Under the pieces are notes generated by a model. The model was not told the DNA's origin. It worked only from the letters and a program-made list of their open reading frames with translations, and made no database searches. 64,000 nucleotides of DNA from Verrucomicrobiota bacterium (GTDB taxonomy: Bacteria; Verrucomicrobiota; Verrucomicrobiia; Limisphaerales; JADJPG01), in contig JADJPG010000002.1 of assembly GCA_016713365.1 (NCBI GenBank), forward strand, positions 124,001 through 188,000, written 5' to 3'. Both the position numbers and the translations under genes were made by a program. Positions 57,548 to 64,000 of this stretch are shown here, in pieces. Position 1 is the first letter of the stretch, and each line of letters starts with the position of its first letter.

Positions 57548-58246
57548 TTAGGTGTTTCGGCTGTCGGCTCGTCGGAAAATTTCAGGAATATCTCCATTGA
57601 TTGGCTCGGGTGTGCCGTCATTTGAATCTAGGTAGAACAGAGTCGAAGCGGGCGGCTCAATCCGGTGCAACACAAACTGGTCACCGGCACGCTCGGCAAG
57701 AACCAAGAACTCGCCGTCCGCGAACGCGGTGCTGAAAGCGGTGTCAGAGTCGTGCAGCGTCCAATCGTGAGCTAGTGCTCGGTCGTGCGCCAGGAACTCC
57801 CGCCACGAGTTCGGTATTGGCTGTGGCTCACGTGCAGAGTGAGGCGTCAGTGGATCGGACAATAAGCTGGTGGATGGCGCGCGATCCCAATCGGCAAAGG
57901 CTATCGCCTTCGGGCTCGGTGTAATCGTGAAATCAAAAACGTGCCCGCCAATACTTGTGAGCGTGGCCTTGAAGCGCTGCCCTCCCACGCCGAACCGAAC
58001 CTCCGCCAGCCGGAACTCACCGGTGTGAGGGAAAGTCGGGACGCCACTCCAGTCCACTTTTCCTGACACTCTCCGATAGAAGCAAATCTCATTGGGATGT
58101 CGCTGGACGAGCGTGATGCCAGCGATTTGAGCATCGAAGATAACTTGGGCCTGCGAAGGCAAAACCTCCCGTACGGCAGCAATCAGCCGCTCTTCGAGTG
58201 GAGAAAATCGCCTCCACGTCAGACTGATTCGTTGCGCGATAGTCAT
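57548..58246 (-). CDS. Hypothetical protein
   Basis: This is a 232-residue soluble protein, start ATG 58246 (MTIAQRISLTWRRFSPLEERLIA). I recognise no domain. The composition is balanced, with a beta-rich middle (GEFRLAEVRFGVGGQRFKATLTSIGGHVFDFTITPSPKAIAF) and a C-terminal aromatic/acidic part. It may be an immunity or SUKH/SMI1-like protein by fold impression only. It is 23 nt from the ispG end and 32 nt from the VOC gene, all on the minus strand. Confidence 0.7.
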   Translation of the reverse strand: MTIAQRISLTWRRFSPLEERLIAAVREVLPSQAQVIFDAQIAGITLVQRHPNEICFYRRVSGKVDWSGVPTFPHTGEFRLAEVRFGVGGQRFKATLTSIGGHVFDFTITPSPKAIAFADWDRAPSTSLLSDPLTPHSAREPQPIPNSWREFLAHDRALAHDWTLHDSDTAFSTAFADGEFLVLAERAGDQFVLHRIEPPASTLFYLDSNDGTPEPINGDIPEIFRRADSRNT

Positions 58247-58269
58247 TCGCGACTTGAACGCCCAATACC

Positions 58270-60057
58270 CTATTGAGCCGCCGCGCCCACCGGCTCCGGC
58301 TCCACCCACTTGCCGTGTTCGCGGATGAGATCGACGAGGCGGTCCACGGCTTCGGCTTCGGGGATGTTGAACTTGATGGGGGTCTTGCCCACGTAGAGGT
58401 TAATCTTGTTCGGAGCGCCGCCCACGTAGCCGAAGTCCGCGTCCGCCATTTCGCCGGGGCCGTTCACGATGCAGCCCATGATGGCGATCTTCACGCCCTT
58501 GAGATGCTCGGTGCGGGCTTTGATGCGTGCGGTGACGGTCTGGAGGTTGAAGAGCGTGCGGCCGCAGCTCGGGCACGCGACATAATCGGTCTTGAACGAA
58601 CGGCAGCCGGCGGCCTGCAGAATGTTGTAGGCGAGGCGCAGGGACATGCCTGCGCCGGATTCGCCGCGCACGAGAATCGCATCGCCAATGCCGTCCGCCA
58701 GCAGCGAGCCGATGACGACGGAGGCGCGGAGCAGCGCGATCTTGGGTTCGAGCGCGGTGACGCCGAACGCGAGGCAATCCTTCAGCAGAATCGGATTCTT
58801 GCGGCCAAGCTGCTTGAGCTTGAGCGCGAGCAGGCGGAAGGCGGTGATGGCGGGCAGATTCACGCCGTCCTTCACGGTGACGAGCTGCGTGTCGCACGCG
58901 ATGGTGAAGTCCTGCGTGGGATCGATCTCCTGGATGTTCAGGTCTTCGTAAACCGCCTCGGGCTTCACGTCGTCCTTCGGGCGAATCTTCGGCGCGACCT
59001 TGTCCCAAGTGGCGCGCGTGACGACAACGCGGATGAGTTGTTCCCCGCCGCATTTCATGCCGTCGAGGCCGAGATCGATTTCGGGAGTCGAGCGGCGTTC
59101 GTAGTGGAAGGGGTCGAAAGGAAACGGGGAATGCGGAACGGGGAGCGCGGAATTGGAGAGGAGAGGAATCTGCGCCAGCAAATCGCGACAGACCTCGATT
59201 TCGCGCGGTGAATCCTCTGTGAGCGAAACGCGGATGGTGTCGCCCAGGCCATCACACAGCAGCGAACCGATGCCGATGGCGCTCTTGATGCGGCCATCCT
59301 CGCCTTCGCCGGCTTCGGTGACGCCGAGGTGAATTGGATAATTCCAGTCCGGCCCGAGCTCGGTCAGGCGCGCGACGAGCAGGCGGTAGCATTCGATCAT
59401 CACCTTCGGGTTGCTCGACTTCATCGAGAACTTGAAGTTGTGGAAGTCGTGCTTGCGCGCGATGCGGGCAAACTCCAGCGCGCTCTCCACCATGCCGAGC
59501 GGCGTGTCGCCGTAGCGGTTCATGATGCGGTCGCTGAGCGAGCCGTGGTTCGTGCCGATGCGGATGGCGCGCTTGAGTTCCTTGCAGAGCTTCACGAGCG
59601 GCGTGAACTTTTCCTCGATGCGCTTGAGCTCATCGGCGTAGGCGTCGTCGGTGTATTCCTTGACGGCGAATTTCTTCGAGTCGGCGTAGTTGCCGGGATT
59701 GATGCGGACCATCTCGACCCACTTGGCAGCTTCCATCGCGGCCTCGGGCTTGAAGTGAATGTCCGCGACGATGGGCACGAGGCAACCGCGCGCGCGCAGT
59801 TCGCGGACAATGTTCTCCAAGTTCGCCGCGTCCTTCACGGTGGGCGCGGTGATGCGGACGATCTGGCAGCCGACGGCAACAAGGTCGAGTGTCTGTTGCA
59901 CAGAAGCCGCGGTGTCCATCGTGTCGCAGGTGAGCATGGACTGCATGACCACCGGACGGTCCCCGCCCATGATGACGCCGCCGCGCGCAGGATCGCCGAT
60001 GACGATCTCGCGGGTCTTGCGTCGTTGATACACAAACGGTGAAGCGCAGTAGTTCAT
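58270..60057 (-). CDS. ispG: 4-hydroxy-3-methylbut-2-en-1-yl diphosphate synthase, large form
   Basis: IspG (GcpE) carries out the penultimate step of the MEP isoprenoid pathway with a [4Fe-4S] cluster. The N-terminal TIM barrel begins RRKTREIVIGDPARGGVIMGG with QSMLTCDTMDTAASVQQTLDLVAVGCQIVRITAP. The C-terminal Fe-S domain shows CPSCGRTLFNL and MGCIVNGPGEM, giving the three Cys ligands. At 595 residues it is the large type with an inserted middle domain, about residues 265-440, as in chlamydiae, Bacteroidetes and plants. The rseP gene lies 118 nt upstream on the same strand; ispG and rseP are often neighbours. Confidence 0.97.
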   Translation of the reverse strand: MNYCASPFVYQRRKTREIVIGDPARGGVIMGGDRPVVMQSMLTCDTMDTAASVQQTLDLVAVGCQIVRITAPTVKDAANLENIVRELRARGCLVPIVADIHFKPEAAMEAAKWVEMVRINPGNYADSKKFAVKEYTDDAYADELKRIEEKFTPLVKLCKELKRAIRIGTNHGSLSDRIMNRYGDTPLGMVESALEFARIARKHDFHNFKFSMKSSNPKVMIECYRLLVARLTELGPDWNYPIHLGVTEAGEGEDGRIKSAIGIGSLLCDGLGDTIRVSLTEDSPREIEVCRDLLAQIPLLSNSALPVPHSPFPFDPFHYERRSTPEIDLGLDGMKCGGEQLIRVVVTRATWDKVAPKIRPKDDVKPEAVYEDLNIQEIDPTQDFTIACDTQLVTVKDGVNLPAITAFRLLALKLKQLGRKNPILLKDCLAFGVTALEPKIALLRASVVIGSLLADGIGDAILVRGESGAGMSLRLAYNILQAAGCRSFKTDYVACPSCGRTLFNLQTVTARIKARTEHLKGVKIAIMGCIVNGPGEMADADFGYVGGAPNKINLYVGKTPIKFNIPEAEAVDRLVDLIREHGKWVEPEPVGAAAQ

Positions 60058-60175
60058 GTGCTGTAAGTCCAGATCGCGGCCGGTATTGGCCGTCCGGAAG
60101 ATTAGGAGGCGCGAAAAAGCCGGTCAACCGCTTTGCGGCGATTGATCGGCTGTGGAAGAGGCGCGCGGGCGTGAG

Positions 60176-61594
60176 TTACTTCTTCGGCGCGAAGACGATG
60201 GGCTGCTCGCGGTTCTGGCTCGCGCTGCGCATCCAGTCGCCGGCGTCAAAAAACGCGATATAGAGCATGAAAGTGATCAGAGCCATTGCGCAGGCGGTCT
60301 GGAAGTAATTCAGAATGGCGCCGCTGACGGGGCGACGGCGAATCTGTTCCAGAATGGCAAGCGTGATATGGCCGCCATCCAGCACGGGGAAGGGGAGCAT
60401 GTTCAGCAGCGCGAGGTTCACGTTCATCACCACGCTGAACCAGAGCACAAGGCGCCAGCCGTCCGGACTGTCGAAGAGATTGGTGTAAACGCGGATGATC
60501 ATCACCGCGCCGCCGAGTTGTTGCACGCCGATGTCCGACTTGCGCGAGAAAAGGGCCTGCAACGTGCCGGCAATCTGGTTCACGCTGCCTTCGACCTGTT
60601 CCCACGGCGTGGGATGAATGAGCGCGGTCGCGGCTCGATCTTCCCACGAAGTGATTCCGAACACTGGATCGCTTTTGGCCGGGCTCAACGGTTTTTCGGC
60701 AGCAAGGGTCACAGAGAGGGTTTCATTGCTGCGAACAATTCCGAGCGTTACCGGGGCCGAATTGGCGTTGGTCATCGATTCCTCGGCGTGAATCACCGCG
60801 TGCGGCGAGTACACCTTCTGTCCGTTCAACGTTGCCACCTTGTCACCACGGCGCAGCCCGGCGAGCGCGGCCGGACTGTTCGTGATCACGTCGTGGATGA
60901 TGGCTTCCTGCACGGGCGCGATCAGCACCTGGCGCATGGCCTTGCGTTCATACCACTGCGTCGGGCGCTTGTAGGGCGTGACGGAGGCCATCTGCTCCTT
61001 GCCTTCGCGCAGGAATTTGAAGGTGATGTTCGTGCCCTCGCTGGTAACGATGCGCCACACCACGCTCTCGTGAGAAGAGGGACCGAACTGCTTGATGGGA
61101 TGGCCGTCGATCTCGATGACTTCATCGCCGGGTCGCAAACCGCCTTTCCACGCCGGGCCATTGATGTCGACCCAGCCGATGGTGCGCGTCTTGTCGGCTT
61201 CCTTCACCGGCCGACCCACGCCCCAGACGATCACGGCGAAGACAATGGCGAGGAGAAAGCTGAAGAGCGGACCGGCGAAGGCCACGATGATCTTGTCGAG
61301 CGGCGAGATATTGGGAAGCGGTTCCTTCGCATCGTGGGTCTTGCCCTCGATGGCGTCCATCGGAGCCATTTGCGGCAGCGCGACATAACCGCCGGCGGGA
61401 ATCCAGCCGAGCGCGTATTCGACTCCCTTGATGTTCTTTTTCCAGATCGGTTTGCCGAACCAGATCGCGAAACGGTCCACTCGCAAGCCCCTCCAGCGCG
61501 CGGCGAGGAAGTGTCCCAGCTCGTGCACGAAGATCAGCAGGTTAAAGAGCAGGATGACTTCGAGCAGGATGAAAGTCGTTTTCAATACTTGCAT
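60176..61594 (-). CDS. rseP: Site-2 intramembrane zinc metalloprotease RseP
   Basis: This 472-residue membrane protease cleaves anti-sigma factors and signal peptides in the membrane. HELGH at residues 24-28 and the LDGGH motif near residue 405 are the metal-binding elements. Two PDZ-like domains occur between (DINGPAWKGGLRPGDEVIEIDGHPI; NSPAALAGLRRGDKVATLNGQKVYS). It has four membrane helices. The window also holds an ECF sigma/anti-sigma pair, a possible indirect target. It lies just upstream of ispG. Confidence 0.95.
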   Translation of the reverse strand: MQVLKTTFILLEVILLFNLLIFVHELGHFLAARWRGLRVDRFAIWFGKPIWKKNIKGVEYALGWIPAGGYVALPQMAPMDAIEGKTHDAKEPLPNISPLDKIIVAFAGPLFSFLLAIVFAVIVWGVGRPVKEADKTRTIGWVDINGPAWKGGLRPGDEVIEIDGHPIKQFGPSSHESVVWRIVTSEGTNITFKFLREGKEQMASVTPYKRPTQWYERKAMRQVLIAPVQEAIIHDVITNSPAALAGLRRGDKVATLNGQKVYSPHAVIHAEESMTNANSAPVTLGIVRSNETLSVTLAAEKPLSPAKSDPVFGITSWEDRAATALIHPTPWEQVEGSVNQIAGTLQALFSRKSDIGVQQLGGAVMIIRVYTNLFDSPDGWRLVLWFSVVMNVNLALLNMLPFPVLDGGHITLAILEQIRRRPVSGAILNYFQTACAMALITFMLYIAFFDAGDWMRSASQNREQPIVFAPKK

Positions 61595-61710
61595 AAGTGT
61601 TTATCGGCGAATGACCGCACAGCACAAACTGGTCGCGGGAATATAGCGGTGGTCGGGGGGCTGGCAATGGTGGAGTCTGGCGGGTGCGTCCATGCGGGGG
61701 GTGAGTTTGT

Positions 61711-62354
61711 CTACCAGTCCTTGAAAGTCCGGTCCTGTCGGTTGGTCTTCATGATGGGGCGGAAGGGCATGGCCTTCTCCTCGGCCTTCAGGGCCTCCAG
61801 CAATTGCATCGCCTGCTGCGGCGTCATGCGCATGGCCTGCGCGGCCTGCGGAGCGCCTTCTCCGTTCTGCGATTCCTCGCCCTTCTCCTGCTGGCCCTTC
61901 TGGCCTTCCTTCTTGTCGCCATCTTTTTTGTCCTGCTGCGACGCTTGATCCTGCTTTTTCCTGCTCCTCTTCCTGCTTCTTCTGTTCCTCGGACTTCTTC
62001 TGTTGATCCTTCTTATCGTCGCCCGGTTTCTGCTGATCCTTGGATTGTTGATCGTTGGATTCCTGATCCTTCTTGTCCTGATCCTGCTTTTGATCGTCCT
62101 TGTTCTGCTGCTGTTTGCTGCTGATTCAGCAGTTCCCAGAGCTTCTTCAGCTTCTCGTCGTTGGGAAACAGCTTCAGTCCGTTCGTCACGGCGAGCTTTG
62201 CCTGCGACAGTTGGTTGGTGGCGAGGAAATGCTGCGCGCCTTGATGAAAAAACTGGTCGGGCGCCGGTTGCGCGGCGGAGACAGCCGCGACGAGGACCAG
62301 GTGGCACAACGCGATGGCGAGCCAGCTACTGTTGGGGCGGCGAGTTGATTTCAT
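61711..62354 (-). pseudogene. BatE/BatC-like Gln/Lys-rich protein broken into three frames
   Basis: From ATG 62354 the frame encodes a signal peptide (AIALCHLVLVAAVSAAQ) and a TPR-like repeat (FFHQGAQHFLATNQLSQAKLAVTNGLKLFPNDEKLKKLWELLNQQQ). It then leaves the frame at about 62110 (CAAACAG). A second frame reads a low-complexity QQNKDDQKQDQDKK stretch, and after an A-run near 61955 a third reads QDQASQQDKKDGDKKEGQ to the end FKDW. Removing one A at each of two A-runs joins all three. Its first 29 nt overlap the VWA gene, so it belongs to the Bat operon. Homopolymer sequencing errors are a likely cause. Confidence 0.75.
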
Positions 62355-64000
62355 GGATCTGTTGGAGACGTTGCACGTAATCCTGCATTTCCTTCGCGAC
62401 GGCGCTATTGGTCATCATCGGCGCCATGATGCGCAGGGCGGTCTCGTAGTCACGGCGCTTCACGGCTTCTTCAGAACGGCGCTTGGCCTTCCGCGCCTCG
62501 TCGAGCAAACGCAGCATCTCGCGCAATTCAGCCAGCTTGTAATTCACAAACCGCGCGTTGAACACCGCGTCGACGTCATTGGTGCGCAGCGCCACCGCGT
62601 TCTGAAAGCTCTTCAACGATTGCTCCCACTGTTTCTGTTTCTCCGGAATGGCGTCGCTCGCCTCGCCGATGCGGAACAGCGTATTGCCCATGTTGTAATA
62701 TAGCTTCTGCTGCAAGTTCACGTCGGCATTGGTCAGCGCGGAGTTGAAATGACTGAGGGCGACGGAGTAGTTCGTGGCCTGATACGCCGCCGTGCCCGCG
62801 TTGAACTGGAGCCGCGCGTCCGTCGGTTTCTTGATCAACGCCGCTTCGTAAGCCGCCTGGGCGTTCGGATAATTCCCCGCCTTGTATTCCTTCGTTCCCT
62901 CGTCGTTCGACGCTTGAACGGTGCCCTCGGCAAACACGCCAGCGGCGAGGATTGCCGCGAGCAGCGCCGTAGTTCCGTTTCCGGCCAGAGCAGGGGACGA
63001 GCGTTGCAGAACGCGTTCCGGCAACAACATCTCGATCAGCAGCAGCACGATCGCAAGGCCCAGCACCCACTGATAACGTTCGTGCGGTCGCTTGATCCGC
63101 TGCGATGCCAGATCGCTCTTCGGCAACGGCGCGAGCCCGCGTTCGTAGAGCACATTCATCGTGTTGGCGCCGGAGAGCATCAGGTAGAACCCGCCTGTCG
63201 CCTGAGCCATCTCTTTGAGCAACGTCTCGTTCAACCGCGATTTCACGACGTTACCGTCCGAGTCTTTGATGAAGTCCGTGCGCCCGGAAGCATCCACTGG
63301 TCGCAGTAGTTCACCGTTTGCAGTTCCCACGCCGACGGTGAAGATGCGCAAGCCGTCCTTGCCTGCGGACTTTGCTGCGTCCAACGCGCTGCCATCGTGA
63401 TCCTCGCCGTCGGTGAACAGCACGAGCACCTTGTGATTGTCGTTGTCCTTCTTGAACGCGCCGCGCGCGGCGGCGATGGCTTCGGAAAGCGCGGTGCCAC
63501 CTTGCGGAATGATGTTCACGTCCAAAGCGTCGACACTCTGGCGGAACGCCTCGTCGTCGAGCGTCAGCGGGCATTGGAGGAACGCGCTTCCGGCGAAAGC
63601 AACAAGGCCGAGACGGTCCGCCCGCGCGAGACGTTTCAAATCAAGCGCGGCGAGTTGCGCGCGGCGCAGGCGGTTCGGGGCCACGTCCGTCGCCAGCATG
63701 CTGCGTGAGGTGTCGATGGCGACCACGATGTCGAGCCCGCGCGATTTCGCCTCTTCCCAACTGAAGCCCACTTGCGGCCGCGCCAGCGACAAGATGGTCA
63801 AAACCACCGCCGCGATGAACAGACCCGCCCGCAGGCGCTGCCGTTTCGTCGACAAGCCAATCGTCAGGCTCGAGAGCAGTCGTGCGGCGATGAACTGGCC
63901 TATTAACCGGCGCTTCACGCGGCCCGCCCACCAGTAGAATGCAATCAGCGCCGGTATTGCCAACAGCGCGAACCAGACGAGATGGGTGTGTTCGAAGGTC
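62326..64000 (-). CDS. BatB/BatC-like protein: VWA domain and TPR (5' end just outside window)
   Basis: The frame is open to the window edge; upstream in-frame residues read TFEHTHLVWFALLAIPALIAFYW, which fits the BatB N-terminus, so the start is probably at or just past 64000. A membrane helix pair, a VWA domain with DIVVAIDTSRSM as the metal site, a membrane helix (VLGLAIVLLLIEMLL) and three or four TPR units (GTKEYKAGNYPNAQAAYEAALIKKPTD, LQFNAGTAAYQATNYSVALSHF) follow. Bat proteins occur with MoxR ATPases in stress and envelope systems. It ends in the overlap with the broken gene. Confidence 0.92.
   Translation of the reverse strand, partial: TFEHTHLVWFALLAIPALIAFYWWAGRVKRRLIGQFIAARLLSSLTIGLSTKRQRLRAGLFIAAVVLTILSLARPQVGFSWEEAKSRGLDIVVAIDTSRSMLATDVAPNRLRRAQLAALDLKRLARADRLGLVAFAGSAFLQCPLTLDDEAFRQSVDALDVNIIPQGGTALSEAIAAARGAFKKDNDNHKVLVLFTDGEDHDGSALDAAKSAGKDGLRIFTVGVGTANGELLRPVDASGRTDFIKDSDGNVVKSRLNETLLKEMAQATGGFYLMLSGANTMNVLYERGLAPLPKSDLASQRIKRPHERYQWVLGLAIVLLLIEMLLPERVLQRSSPALAGNGTTALLAAILAAGVFAEGTVQASNDEGTKEYKAGNYPNAQAAYEAALIKKPTDARLQFNAGTAAYQATNYSVALSHFNSALTNADVNLQQKLYYNMGNTLFRIGEASDAIPEKQKQWEQSLKSFQNAVALRTNDVDAVFNARFVNYKLAELREMLRLLDEARKAKRRSEEAVKRRDYETALRIMAPMMTNSAVAKEMQDYVQRLQQIHEINSPPQQ

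Noticed and set aside
60152..61948. 598-codon plus-strand frame over rseP
   Set aside because: Antisense to rseP, whose protease motifs are intact; the plus frame has no recognisable family.

Overview
The window is a high-GC bacterial chromosome segment that most resembles Verrucomicrobiota (a Limisphaerales/Pedosphaera-like lineage). The call is inferred from family content, not from a phylogenetic marker. It rests on giant secreted proteins built from lamin-tail, CotH, Ig-like and LamG modules, a short glycine-rich RRM RNA-binding protein, the large three-domain form of IspG, BatA/BatB-type von Willebrand proteins, and the kinds of palindromic repeats seen between and inside genes. I found no phage, transposase, CRISPR array or rRNA.

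Layout. 1-3000 (minus): the N-terminal part of a secreted protein, then an OmpR-type regulator/sensor kinase pair. 3074-8127 (minus): a DUF3616 protein and a small catabolic-looking set (NADH:flavin oxidoreductase, family-88-like glycoside hydrolase, short-chain dehydrogenase). This set carries four different repeat elements, two of them inside coding sequence and in frame. 8227-9946: aroB plus an unknown gene. 9957-17168 (minus): a 2403-residue lamin-tail/CotH/Ig protein. 17380-17621: a remnant of an ECF sigma gene. 17722-19682: rpsJ-rplC-rplD-rplW, closed by a strong terminator, so the usual S10 operon stops after L23. 19815-27831: aspartate aminotransferase, two related membrane proteins, a RodZ-like protein, rimO, pgsA, a TatA-like/PgpA fusion, a LolD-type ATPase, an RRM protein and infA. 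27839-29947 (minus): a BatA-type protein. 30145-34947: a 1600-residue secreted phosphatase-like protein carrying cohesin, dockerin and cohesin modules. 34992-38837: Nif3-like protein, trpG/pabA, hisB, and an ECF sigma/anti-sigma/secreted-protein operon. 38925-46588 (minus): the elongasome operon mreB-mreC-mreD-mrdA-rodA followed by RNase E/G. 46600-46930: a gene-free gap with its own terminator, a candidate for a 6S-like RNA. 47016-47569: YjbQ-family protein and tRNA-Met. 47676-56958: part of an exopolysaccharide locus (heparinase-like protein, glycosyltransferase, two-domain oxidoreductase, PaaK/CapK-like ligase, DUF362 protein, RfaH/NusG-like antiterminator). 57126-64000 (minus): VOC protein, unknown protein, ispG, rseP and the end of a Bat operon.

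Four genes are broken by one or two single-base shifts (DUF3616 leader, flavin oxidoreductase, glycosyltransferase, Bat-like gene). Several of the shifts sit in short homopolymers, so sequencing error is as likely as true decay. The observations most worth following are the in-frame repeat insertions, the cohesin-dockerin-cohesin phosphatase, the TatA-PgpA fusion, the truncated S10 operon with a hairpin in its leader, and the candidate 6S-like RNA.
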